This document shows positions 8,543-16,733 of a stretch of 64,000 bases of DNA, piece after piece. The stretch is from Keratinibaculum paraultunense (GTDB lineage Bacteria; Bacillota; Clostridia; Tissierellales; Tepidimicrobiaceae). The stretch covers positions 1,364,001-1,428,000 of the forward strand of contig NZ_CP068564.1 of assembly GCF_016767175.1 (NCBI RefSeq), given 5' to 3'. Positions within the stretch are counted from its first letter, which is position 1; every line of letters starts with the position of its first letter. A model generated the notes under the pieces. The model was not told where the DNA came from. It made no database searches and saw nothing but the letters and a program-made list of their open reading frames with translations. Made by a program: the position numbers and the translations under genes.

Positions 8543-9589
8543 TTAAACTATATTATTTTCTGTATCATATAATATATAACCTATACTCAACAATCTGCTT
8601 TTTATCTTATCAAAGTCTTCTCCTAAATTTACGGTTTTTACATATATATTATTACCAGACATTTTGTATTTACTATCTAAATCATAATTAACTGTTGGGT
8701 ATAATAACATACCACTTACTTCTCCTTCATATTCTGTATTTTTAACATAGGCAAATATTTGGTATAGATTGCTAGATATTAACGTTTTAGTTTCTGAAAA
8801 ATTACTCTTGGATAAAGCATTGGCATAGTATTTTGTATCTATTATTAGTTTCTTGCCATTTCCTTCTAATTCTATATCGGTTTTCATTATTGGAAGTAGG
8901 TTGTCTCTTGGAGGTTCATCTAATTGCCAGTTGATCCAAGAAGACGATGTCTTTATATCCTTTAATTCATACTTATAAAAGTTCAATATAAACTTTTCAT
9001 ACAATTTTGCCATAGCTCTATCCCTGATAAAAGCAGGAAATTTGCTACTACCTTTTTCTCCCTTAACTATAAGACCAGTATTAATAAGTTCACATACATT
9101 AACTATTAGTCGATATTTTTTATTATTTCTATTATAAGCTATACGATTCCAATGAATATTATTCAAATCTATACTATCTACATTTGTAAAATTCCTCAGT
9201 AACATTTTAAATTGTTCTCTATACTTTTTATCTACTTCTGGACAAATTAGAAGAATTTCCATTGTAGATTTAATTATTTGATTCATAGTTATATTTTCTG
9301 AAAACTTATCATAATCACATACTATTTGCTTTCTTATTAATGTTTGCTTTTTAAGGGTATTATTTAAATTTATTTTGCCTCTAACAAGAGGCAACCTTTC
9401 GCTGTAACCTACATATCCCCTTGCAATTCCACTTTTTATAAGTTTAGTGACTTCTTGTATTAAAATAAAAGAAAGGAGATTATATATATTATCAAAAGCC
9501 TCCGTATCTAAAAGGACTTCATCCTCTTGTTTAAGGGTATTTTCCCAAGCATAACAAAGCATATAATAAATATTTCTTATAGGAATCAT
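8543..9589 (-). CDS. mcrC: McrC family 5-methylcytosine restriction component
   Basis: This 348-residue protein is the nuclease-bearing partner of the McrB GTPase in a type IV modification-dependent restriction system. The typical opening IRNIYYMLCYAWE and RGKINLNNTLKKQ are present. The C-terminal half has the PD-(D/E)xK-like core, with MKTDIELEGNGKKLIIDTKYY supplying the D and DxK residues. It starts one base after the mcrB stop codon, so the two are translationally coupled. The last 25 codons are echoed as a relic at 48873-48945 inside the XRE-ImmA region. The gene appears intact. Confidence 0.9.
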   Translation of the reverse strand: MIPIRNIYYMLCYAWENTLKQEDEVLLDTEAFDNIYNLLSFILIQEVTKLIKSGIARGYVGYSERLPLVRGKINLNNTLKKQTLIRKQIVCDYDKFSENITMNQIIKSTMEILLICPEVDKKYREQFKMLLRNFTNVDSIDLNNIHWNRIAYNRNNKKYRLIVNVCELINTGLIVKGEKGSSKFPAFIRDRAMAKLYEKFILNFYKYELKDIKTSSSWINWQLDEPPRDNLLPIMKTDIELEGNGKKLIIDTKYYANALSKSNFSETKTLISSNLYQIFAYVKNTEYEGEVSGMLLYPTVNYDLDSKYKMSGNNIYVKTVNLGEDFDKIKSRLLSIGYILYDTENNIV

Positions 9590-9590
9590 A

Positions 9591-11681
9591 TTACCACTCC
9601 AATAGCTCTGTCTTCCACTCTATTACCTTGTCAAAATCATCAAACCAGTATTCAGATAATAGTGGTATTATCTCATATTTAATGATATTATTGTAGTCCT
9701 CTTCTGTTATAGTTTCCTTATCAATACAAAAATAACTATGTCCAATACGAAAACCTCTACCTAGGGATATATCATTTTCAATAGCTTTATTTAGCCTATT
9801 CATTTTATCTATTATTATATTGGATAAATCTCCACTTTTATTTTCTAAATATCCTTTAAAATTCAAATTATCGAAAGCAGGTTCCATATCTACAAAGCAA
9901 AATCTCCTTCTCAATGCATAGTCAATCATTGCAAGGCTTCTATCTGCTGTATTCATAGTCCCTATAATATATATATTTTCAGGAATATAAAATTTATTTT
10001 CTGAATATGTTAAGGGAATGGCATAATCACTTCCCCTTTTATCTGATTCAATTAACATCATAAGCTCTCCAAATATTTTGCTTATATTTCCCCTATTTAT
10101 TTCATCTATGATAAAGTAATAGCTTCTGTGGGGATCGTTTAATGCACGCTTACAAAATTGATAAAATATTCCATATTTCAATTTAAAACCTTCTTCAACT
10201 GGTCTGTAACCCATGATAAAGTCTTCATAGGTATAGTTTTGATGGAATTGTACCATTTCTATTCTTGAATCATCCTTTTCGCCCATAATAGAATAAGCTA
10301 TTCTCTTTGCAACAAAGGTTTTGCCAACTCCCGGAGGTCCTTGGAGGATAATATTCTTTTTATATTTTAATAGATTAATTATATTTTCATATTGCTCTTC
10401 TTCTATGAATACCTCTTCTAAAAAATCTTCCTTTGTATAAGTTTCATTGGTTTTAGCTCCTATAGTAGGGTTTTGTTCCCTAATAATATCCATTATTATT
10501 TCATATTCTTCTTCTGTTAATTTAAAAAGACTCCCTTGGGGATTTTGAAAAAACTCCATATTCTTAAGTTCTTCTATGGAATTTAGGTAGCTATATTCTA
10601 ATGGTTCTATCAAATTTTCATCTTTTTCAATCCAGATTCTTTCTCCATCATATTCCCCAGAGATATGTCCAATCGCAACTATTGCTTTTACTGGTGTGGA
10701 CTCGTAACCTATTACAATATCACCCTTTTTTACATCTTCAAAATTTTTATATATTCTTCTCTTATTTCCCCTTTCATTTCTAGATGTATAGCTAATGGAT
10801 TCTCCTAATTCAATATCGTTAAAACTCCATATTTTAGGATTTGCATTAAGCCACCAATAATTAATATTGTTAACCATATTTTTTGTTTCCTTTTTCATTT
10901 CATAAGGTTTTTCTTCTTCTTTTATTTCAGCATACTTTTCTTCTTCCAATTTCCCCACTTCCCAAAACTTCATATCTAATGCCCTATAATTTTTAAATTT
11001 ACACTTTTCATCACGAAACTTCTTAATTTTTCTAGAATTTTCAATATAGGTTGTAAGTTGATTGGGTCTATTGAAAATTACATCTTCACTTTCTAGTAAA
11101 ACAGCTGCTTCTATCATAGCATTATTTATTATTGGAAAAACATTTGGTTTTAGGCAATGAAGTACTATAGATGCAGAGGCTGCTTGCATACCCTTTATTC
11201 CATTCTTCAATGTTTCCTCGGCTATATTAAAAATCTCTTCATCATCGTCTAGATCTTTTATCCTAATACATAAAGATATAAATTTTTGGGCATTTTGTTT
11301 ATCAGATTTCCCATTAAAAGTATAAAAGCCAGTTCCAAACATACCAACTGACCAAGTATGTTTATCGCTATTTTCATATAAATGATCCTTGGCTTTTTCT
11401 ACAACATTATTAAAAATTGATTTCAACCTAATTTTCTCTTCTATAGGCAAATTACTCTCTTCTATTTTTTTTAATCTAAATTCTACTCCACCTTTCCAGG
11501 TTCCTACAGCCATAAAATAAAGCATATCTAAATCAGGAATATCTATTCTATGTAAATCAGTATTTGAAAGGGATTCAACCGTTTCCCTTACTAATTCATA
11601 GGAACCATCATGTTCATCTGGTATCACATCATCCATGGTCATAATATCCTGAAGTATTTTATAGGATAAATCCCTATTCAT
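9591..11681 (-). CDS. mcrB: McrB-type AAA+ GTPase with EVE-like DNA-reader domain
   Basis: This 696-residue motor and recognition subunit partners McrC. Residues 1-260 are an uncharacterised helical N-terminal region. Residues about 274-400 look like an EVE/PUA-type domain (NYWWLNANPKIWSF, VKKGDIVIGYESTP, AIGHISGEYDGERIWIE), the sort that flips and reads modified bases. Residues 430-690 are the AAA+ module: Walker A GPPGVGKT at about 448-455, Walker B and signature IIDEINRGNISKIFGELM, sensor GTMNTADRS and arginine region LRRRFCF. The ATG overlaps the last codon of a decayed XRE reading frame (ATGA), and an operator-promoter at 11795-11831 lies upstream. Targets probably include DNA with methylated or otherwise modified cytosine, judged from family knowledge. 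Confidence 0.88.
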   Translation of the reverse strand: MNRDLSYKILQDIMTMDDVIPDEHDGSYELVRETVESLSNTDLHRIDIPDLDMLYFMAVGTWKGGVEFRLKKIEESNLPIEEKIRLKSIFNNVVEKAKDHLYENSDKHTWSVGMFGTGFYTFNGKSDKQNAQKFISLCIRIKDLDDDEEIFNIAEETLKNGIKGMQAASASIVLHCLKPNVFPIINNAMIEAAVLLESEDVIFNRPNQLTTYIENSRKIKKFRDEKCKFKNYRALDMKFWEVGKLEEEKYAEIKEEEKPYEMKKETKNMVNNINYWWLNANPKIWSFNDIELGESISYTSRNERGNKRRIYKNFEDVKKGDIVIGYESTPVKAIVAIGHISGEYDGERIWIEKDENLIEPLEYSYLNSIEELKNMEFFQNPQGSLFKLTEEEYEIIMDIIREQNPTIGAKTNETYTKEDFLEEVFIEEEQYENIINLLKYKKNIILQGPPGVGKTFVAKRIAYSIMGEKDDSRIEMVQFHQNYTYEDFIMGYRPVEEGFKLKYGIFYQFCKRALNDPHRSYYFIIDEINRGNISKIFGELMMLIESDKRGSDYAIPLTYSENKFYIPENIYIIGTMNTADRSLAMIDYALRRRFCFVDMEPAFDNLNFKGYLENKSGDLSNIIIDKMNRLNKAIENDISLGRGFRIGHSYFCIDKETITEEDYNNIIKYEIIPLLSEYWFDDFDKVIEWKTELLEW

Positions 11682-11782
11682 ATAATCACTCCCTTTTCTT
11701 TCTTATATATCTTCTCCTGATTTATAAATATCTTCACTATCTTTTAAAGTTCAGAAATATCTTCTAGGAAATTTTTTAGCAT
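11678..11782 (-). pseudogene. Internally deleted XRE regulator remnant
   Basis: The minus strand keeps the ribosome binding site and start of an XRE gene like that at 48950-49303. It runs about a dozen codons, meets a stop, and continues in the same frame with KIVKIFINQEKIYKKEK, almost identical to the C-terminus of the intact regulator (MVKIFIEQEKIYKKEK). The whole helix-turn-helix is gone. The frame ends in an ATGA overlap with mcrB, so the ancestral regulator and mcrB were probably translationally coupled. Confidence 0.75.
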
Positions 11783-11794
11783 AAAAACCTCCTC

Positions 11795-11831
11795 GTAATA
11801 TAATATTACAAAAGAGGTCTAGACTTGTCAA
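11795..11831 (-). promoter_or_regulatory. Operator-overlapped promoter upstream of mcrBC
   Basis: On the minus strand TTGACA (11831-11826), a 17-base spacer and TAATAT (11808-11803) form a near-consensus promoter. The palindrome GTAATATTATATTAC (11795-11809) covers the -10. The same arrangement occurs at 36305, 46139, 47929 and 49318. The XRE gene it once drove is deleted, so it should now transcribe mcrBC. Confidence 0.75.
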
Positions 11832-11887
11832 TACAGTTTGTAATATTGTTGTTTTTTATTACTCCACGAAAATTTTGTATTTCTAAA

Positions 11888-12025
11888 CTAGATGTTTTTA
11901 TAGCACAAATACCAATCTACACAATAATAGTCTTCTTCTCCACTTACTCTTCTCAGCAATTCCTCACATGTTTGAGGTACAGGCACTACTACTGGATTAC
12001 GTTGTACTTGTAATAATACCTGCTA
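11888..12025 (-). other. Unassigned coding-like stretch
   Basis: A 45-codon open stretch on the minus strand contains VPVPQTCEELLRRVSGEEDY and ends at TAG. It follows a stop codon and has no good start, so it is probably the tail of a lost gene. It lies in the gene-poor region 11783-12202, which also holds the mcrBC promoter and the relic at 12055-12149. Confidence 0.25.
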
Positions 12026-12054
12026 CAGTCATACTATACATATTGGCTATACTC

Positions 12055-12149
12055 ATATTCTTGCCTAAATGAGTACTAACCACATTGTTTACTGTTGAAT
12101 ATCTGTTGATAATTATCAGCATCAACCAATACATAGATTTTAATAAGCC
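12055..12149 (-). pseudogene. Fragment of a second copy of the membrane protein at 4085-5674
   Basis: About 95 bases are clearly similar (roughly 80 percent by eye) to 4341-4443, inside the membrane-protein gene. There is one small gap and broken coding. Sequence on either side is unrelated. It is a relic of a duplicated or recombined copy. Confidence 0.7.
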
Positions 12150-12162
12150 AAAAAATAAACTC

Positions 12163-12193
12163 TAATAAAAAAGGGATGGTTAATCCACCCCTT
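12163..12193 (-). terminator. Rho-independent terminator of tnaA
   Basis: On the minus strand the stem GGGGTGG-attaa-CCATCCC is followed by TTTTTTA. It sits just past the tnaA stop codon. Confidence 0.85.
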
Positions 12194-12202
12194 TACAAAT
12201 GA

Positions 12203-13585
12203 TTAATCTATTGGTGCTAATTTAGCTGTAAAATGACGAAGTATTTCTGGTTCCCAAACTATCTTATAACCTTTAATTGAATCCGCTCTTTCTTTTATGG
12301 AAATTAAAGCTTCTGCTATAACATCTAAATGAGATTGGGTATATACTCTTCTAGGTATGGCAAGTCTTGTAAATTCAAATTCCGACTCAATTTGTTCCCC
12401 TGTATCAGGATCATTTCCTATCATGAAAGAACCTATATCACAAGCTCTAATTCCTGCTTCCTTATATAGCTCTACTGCTAATGCTTGACCTGGAAACTCA
12501 TAATAAGGTATATGTGGTAGTAGTTTTTTAGCATCTACAAATACTGCATGCCCTCCCACTGGAGATTGATAAGGTATACCTGCTTCATCTAACCTAGCTG
12601 CCAAGTACTCCATTTGTCCTATTCTATATTTTAAATAATTATAATCTATTCCTTCTTCCAATCCTATAGCCAATGCTTCTAAATCTCTACCTGCTAATCC
12701 TCCATAGGAAATAAAACCTTCCAAAGGTATTGTTCTTGCCTTGATTTCTTCAAATAGTCCTTCATCCTCCTTAACACCTATTAAGCCACCCATATTTACT
12801 ATAGCATCCTTTTTAGAACTCATTGTAAATACATCGCCATAGCTAAAAGTTTCAAGGGCTATGTCTCTAATAGATTTATCTTTATAACCTTTTTCTCTTG
12901 TCTTTATAAAATATGAGTTTTCTGCAAACCTAGCAGCATCAATTAATAAAGGTATGTTGTACTCTTTTGCAATTTTTGAAGTTTCCCTAAGATTTGCCAT
13001 AGATACAGGTTGTCCACCTGCACTATTATTGGTAATAGTCATTATAATTAATCCAATATTTTCTGCTCCGTACTTTTCTATTAATTTTTTCAGCCTATCT
13101 GTATCCATATTCCCTTTGAATGGATAATAAGTTTCTGTATCTAGTGCCTCTGGAACTACACAATCTATAGCTCTTGCCCCTGCTAATTCTACATGAGCTC
13201 TAGTAGTGTCAAAATGCATATTAGAAATAGCATATTTCCCAGGTCCTAAAAAAATAGGTAATACTACTTTTTCTGCTGCTCTACCTTGATGGACAGGTTG
13301 TATATATTTATATCCAAATATATCTTGAGCAGTACTTACCAATCTCTTATAATTCCTTGAGCCAGAATAAGCTTCATCCCCTACCATCATCCCTGCCCAT
13401 TGAGCTGTACTCATAGCACCTGTACCACTATCACTTAATAAATCAATATAAACATCTTCTGAATCCAGAGAAAACAAATTATAATTTGCTTCCTCAATTT
13501 TTTTTAACCTTTCCTCTGCATTTAAAATTTTTATTGGTTCCACCACTTTGATTTTAAATGGCTCTGCATAATACTTAGGATTCAT
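12203..13585 (-). CDS. tnaA: Tryptophanase
   Basis: This 460-residue PLP enzyme of the beta-eliminating lyase family should cleave tryptophan to indole, pyruvate and ammonia in the cytoplasm. Visible features are [11 protein letters not shown] and [11 protein letters not shown] near the N-terminus, the substrate loop [10 protein letters not shown], the PLP aspartate and arginine in DAARFAEN, and the Schiff-base lysine in MSSKKDAIV. Tyrosine phenol-lyase is the close relative. The motifs [10 protein letters not shown] and [13 protein letters not shown] resemble tryptophanase, and the arginine that tyrosine phenol-lyases use to hold the phenol ring is not seen at that site. The gene stands alone with a structured 5' leader and its own terminator, so it is probably controlled by its leader. 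Confidence 0.88.
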   Translation of the reverse strand: MNPKYYAEPFKIKVVEPIKILNAEERLKKIEEANYNLFSLDSEDVYIDLLSDSGTGAMSTAQWAGMMVGDEAYSGSRNYKRLVSTAQDIFGYKYIQPVHQGRAAEKVVLPIFLGPGKYAISNMHFDTTRAHVELAGARAIDCVVPEALDTETYYPFKGNMDTDRLKKLIEKYGAENIGLIIMTITNNSAGGQPVSMANLRETSKIAKEYNIPLLIDAARFAENSYFIKTREKGYKDKSIRDIALETFSYGDVFTMSSKKDAIVNMGGLIGVKEDEGLFEEIKARTIPLEGFISYGGLAGRDLEALAIGLEEGIDYNYLKYRIGQMEYLAARLDEAGIPYQSPVGGHAVFVDAKKLLPHIPYYEFPGQALAVELYKEAGIRACDIGSFMIGNDPDTGEQIESEFEFTRLAIPRRVYTQSHLDVIAEALISIKERADSIKGYKIVWEPEILRHFTAKLAPID

Positions 13586-13592
13586 ACACTCT

Positions 13593-13673
13593 CCGTTATT
13601 AAAAACTAAATTTAAATTCTAATAAATATTATATAATATTAGAATTTTTTTAAAAATTAGCTTTTAATAACGG
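13593..13673 (-). promoter_or_regulatory. Structured 5' leader of tnaA, partly sequestering the Shine-Dalgarno
   Basis: Two nested inverted repeats are visible. The outer pair CCGTTATTAAAA (13673-13662) and TTTTAATAACGG (13604-13593) is a perfect 12-base match, and its 3' arm runs into the GGAGAG ribosome binding site. The inner pair ATTCTAATA / TATTAGAAT lies around 13616-13645. Two tiny frames start just upstream (one encodes MKGGESRY), but none contains tryptophan, so this is not an ordinary TnaC leader. Translational control is inferred. Confidence 0.5.
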
Positions 13674-13968
13674 CTTTCACCACCTTTCATTTTTATTTAA
13701 TATTTATTTAATATTTATTTAAATTTTAATAAATCAAATTGGACAATAGTTTGAGAAGTAATCTTACCTATATGTTAACTATATCAAATTTTTTAATTTT
13801 TTAATATACCCTTTACCCTTTTGTTTCAATAAACTATATATTTATGTGTTTTAAGTAAATTAAAAATTTAATAATTATCTATACAAAATTATGATTTATG
13901 TTAAATAAATAATGGGTATATGTATAATATAATGCTATATATTTTAAAATAAGAACAGGAGGTATATC
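13674..13968. other. Divergent intergenic region between tnaA and the DUF308 gene
   Basis: Very AT-rich, with three near-tandem copies of a TATTTAATATT-like unit around 13690-13725 and a TATAAT box near 13926 that probably serves the + strand DUF308 gene. No gene is seen. Confidence 0.4.
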
Positions 13969-14508
13969 ATGAATGATTTTTTTAAAAAAACTAAACTAAA
14001 TTTTATATTAATGGCGATATTGTATATTTTATTTGGTTTAATGTTTTTAATTCAACCTGATGTCACTAACAAAATAATAGTAATAATATTGGGGTTGATA
14101 ATTGCTCTATACGGTATTTTTAAGATAATTGCTCATGTCCAATCAGATATTTCTCAAAGATTTCAAAGTTTTAATTTAGGAATAGGTATTATTGCTCTAT
14201 TAATTGGATTATTCTTCTTAATAAAACCAGGAACAATAGTCTCTATCTTTGGAGCTATATTAGGTCTTTTCCTGTTCTTTCATGGAGCAATTAATTTCCA
14301 ACATGCTTTCAATTTAAAGGATATAGGATATAAAAAATGGTGGTTATCCGCAATATTTGGACTTATAGCTATTTGCTTTGGATTCTATGGAATACTAAAT
14401 CCTAGAGCTATATCTCCTGCTTTTTCTATCATAATTGGATTGGGTTTAATAATAAGTGGAATAAGCGATATATTTATGATATATAAAATTTCATCTTTTT
14501 TTAAATAA
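13969..14508 (+). CDS. DUF308 (HdeD-like) integral membrane protein
   Basis: This 179-residue protein has six hydrophobic segments in three similar hairpins, each with a G-L-I-I-A/G-L pattern (LGLIIALYGIFKI, LGLFLFFHGAINF, GLGLIISGISDIF). That is the DUF308/HdeD architecture. HdeD protects Escherichia coli against acid, but no general function is known for the family. The start follows AGGAGGT with good spacing. It is monocistronic, ends in a strong hairpin terminator, and is one of few + strand genes here. Membrane location is certain; role is not. Confidence 0.8.
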   Translation: MNDFFKKTKLNFILMAILYILFGLMFLIQPDVTNKIIVIILGLIIALYGIFKIIAHVQSDISQRFQSFNLGIGIIALLIGLFFLIKPGTIVSIFGAILGLFLFFHGAINFQHAFNLKDIGYKKWWLSAIFGLIAICFGFYGILNPRAISPAFSIIIGLGLIISGISDIFMIYKISSFFK

Positions 14509-14512
14509 TATG

Positions 14513-14548
14513 AAGGATGATTGGCAAAAGCTAATCATCCTTTTATTT
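14513..14548. terminator. Bidirectional hairpin terminator
   Basis: A near-perfect stem AAGGATGATTGGC / GCTAATCATCCTT with an AAAA loop is followed by a T-rich tract on the + strand. It sits between the convergent DUF308 gene and the end of the BREX-linked operon. Confidence 0.85.
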
Positions 14549-14601
14549 AATAACAATAATATACTGTATATTATAAATGTTTTTCATAAAATTCAATTAT
14601 T

Positions 14602-16578
14602 TTATTTGATAAATCTATCAATAAATCGCGAACAAAAATCTTGTCCAAAATATTCTTCAGCATATTTTAAATCCAAGGATATTACACCATTTGCCGTCCC
14701 TTTATGCATATATGACGGTAACTCACCAACTATCCTATTTGCTTCATGATAATCACCAGTATCTATAGTAAGTATATTTGACTTTTTATTAACTTTAAAT
14801 ATTTTGGGATTGGATTTCCACATAGTCAGAATCTTTTGTTTAATACTTTGTTCTGCTAAAGTTTCAAAATAATAATCAAGCTTTAATTCAACTACCCAAT
14901 CTGGAACCTCTTCTTTATAAAATTCTCCAATAATTTCCTTGATAATCTTGGAAGATAAATAAAAGATATCAGGTGCCTCCTTTTCATCATCAGACAATTC
15001 CTCTATCAATAAAGGAATTGTAGTATCCATCATTCGCCTTAAGTATTCTCTATAAAAAGCTGTACCTATATTATTCTGAGTAGTTCTAACCAAACTCCCT
15101 TTCATAGCATCCATTTTAGGTAGACTTGCAGTAATATGGCATATTATCATTCTCTTAGACAATTCATTTTCTACTGCCTTTACATCTTCATTTGCACTAA
15201 TTGCTATTGATGAAAAATTTTCTGCTATATATGAATCATCTTTTATCAATTCAATAGCATGATTTCTAAATCTTGTATTATTCAAATCATCTATAACTAT
15301 TGGGAAACCAAGCATTTCCTCCCTAAGATTGTATATTAATGATTTAGTAAACTCTTTAGCAGGTAATACTGCTTTCTGTCCCACCATCATAAGCATCAAA
15401 GTTTCTAATAGTTTAGTCTTTCCAGCATTGCTTTTTCCATATAGCAGCCCGAATACTGGATAAGGTGTTATAGGTTTATTATATATAGTTGCATAACTTC
15501 TAATAACAGACATAAATGGTGAAGCAAAAAACCAATTGGTAAATGCATAGTATTTATTTATAGCATCCTCCGTATCGCCAAGAAATGTATTAAATCCTTT
15601 AAAATAATTTACAAATAAATTTACATCATTTTTAATTTCTTCTGGCTTAGGGTTTAAATCTAATGGCATATCATCTAATATTACTTCTTTATTATTGATA
15701 TCTATTTTTAGTTTTGGAGTTTTCCTTTCAATGGCATTTTTTTCTATATTTACATGTTTTATTTTTTCTTTTATTTTTTTTACTTCACTATAATTCAAGA
15801 GTATATTCCCGTTTTTAGAGGGTTTTGGTACAACATCTTTATACTTTTTCTTTAAATGATTGTATTTTATTAGTATATTCTTATTGGAATTACTAGCTAC
15901 TTCATTTTCTGGACTTATTATAATTACCTTATTGGTTTTTACATTTGATATAATGGGAATATTTTCGATATCTTCACCATCAGATAATGCGATAGCTTCT
16001 CTACTTATTGAATCAGTGCTTTCTAACTTCATTTCGTTATATTCAGCAAAAAATTCCTTATATGCATTTTCACCCTTTAACACATATATATTTTCTAATT
16101 GTTTACCTGAAAAAGCAATATTCGATAAATTCGCAGAACCAGTTATAACTTTTGGTTCTAATCCATCCCCTTTTAATAAATACATTTTTTTATGAGATAC
16201 TTTATCTCTCATTAAAAATAATTTCAAAGTTCCATCATCTATCCTATTTAATAAATTTTGTTCTTTTTTATTAAAAATAGACCTTAATTCTTCAATAGTT
16301 ACTTGTTGATAAGCCATTATATCATCTAGACCTTTTAAGACTTTTTCGAACCCGAATATAATTTCAATTTCTTTAAACATGGGAAGTAATTTACTGATAA
16401 AATCTATAGATGAGGAGTAAGTAACAGCATGCAGTTTTGAATAACCTTTAAACAATTCTTCCCAGTTGGTAATTTCAGAATCTATATACTCCATGTTCAT
16501 TACTTTTATTTCCCCTGAACTAGACAGCAAATCGTTATTTTCACTAAACATGGAAAATACGCCTATTTCCTCATTCAT
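14602..16578 (-). CDS. Phospholipase-D-like nuclease fused to a P-loop ATPase
   Basis: This 658-residue protein has two parts. Residues about 40-175 form a PLD-family module with one HKD-type motif: His129-x-Lys131, Asp138, then GSANLS with Asn150. A single motif implies dimerisation for catalysis. Residues about 320-560 form a P-loop ATPase with Walker A GKSNAGKT (381-388), Walker B PIVIDD (426-431), and SANEDVKAVENELSKRM resembling the sensor and arginine-finger region of superfamily 3 or AAA+ motors. A charged linker joins them. It has its own GGGGGGAG site. It lies after the DUF262 gene at the 3' end of the BREX operon in the same direction. PLD nucleases with ATPases occur in several anti-phage systems, so a defence effector is likely. 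I know no named system for this exact fusion. Confidence 0.65.
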   Translation of the reverse strand: MNEEIGVFSMFSENNDLLSSSGEIKVMNMEYIDSEITNWEELFKGYSKLHAVTYSSSIDFISKLLPMFKEIEIIFGFEKVLKGLDDIMAYQQVTIEELRSIFNKKEQNLLNRIDDGTLKLFLMRDKVSHKKMYLLKGDGLEPKVITGSANLSNIAFSGKQLENIYVLKGENAYKEFFAEYNEMKLESTDSISREAIALSDGEDIENIPIISNVKTNKVIIISPENEVASNSNKNILIKYNHLKKKYKDVVPKPSKNGNILLNYSEVKKIKEKIKHVNIEKNAIERKTPKLKIDINNKEVILDDMPLDLNPKPEEIKNDVNLFVNYFKGFNTFLGDTEDAINKYYAFTNWFFASPFMSVIRSYATIYNKPITPYPVFGLLYGKSNAGKTKLLETLMLMMVGQKAVLPAKEFTKSLIYNLREEMLGFPIVIDDLNNTRFRNHAIELIKDDSYIAENFSSIAISANEDVKAVENELSKRMIICHITASLPKMDAMKGSLVRTTQNNIGTAFYREYLRRMMDTTIPLLIEELSDDEKEAPDIFYLSSKIIKEIIGEFYKEEVPDWVVELKLDYYFETLAEQSIKQKILTMWKSNPKIFKVNKKSNILTIDTGDYHEANRIVGELPSYMHKGTANGVISLDLKYAEEYFGQDFCSRFIDRFIK

Positions 16579-16733
16579 ATTACTCCCCCCAGTTTGAAAC
16601 CAAATTTCTACCTCCTATTGTTTAGATCTCAATTGTTATAGCTAATTGGTGCTCCAAAGATTAAGCCTATATGTTCCATTATTTCGTATTGGAATTCTAG
16701 CATTTGTATTTTTTCCTCTTCCTTTCATAATTT
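16579..16733. other. Gap between DUF262 and PLD-ATPase genes
   Basis: 155 bases without a convincing gene. A 24-codon minus-strand frame (MLEFQYEIMEHIG start) with a weak GGAAGAGG site is present but too short to claim. No terminator is seen, so read-through from the DUF262 gene is possible. Confidence 0.3.

Noticed and set aside
12203-13585. Tyrosine phenol-lyase instead of tryptophanase
   Set aside because: The NNSAGGQP and IGSF segments and the lack of the phenol-binding arginine favour tryptophanase, though the families are close.
15860-16195. Open + strand frame inside the PLD-ATPase gene, and similar long antisense frames within brxC, pglX and cas9
   Set aside because: They lack ribosome binding sites, mirror the coding frames opposite them and encode low-complexity hydrophobic strings.
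16612-16733. Small minus-strand frames of 24 and 28 codons between the DUF262 and PLD genes
   Set aside because: Too short, weak ribosome binding site and no recognisable sequence.
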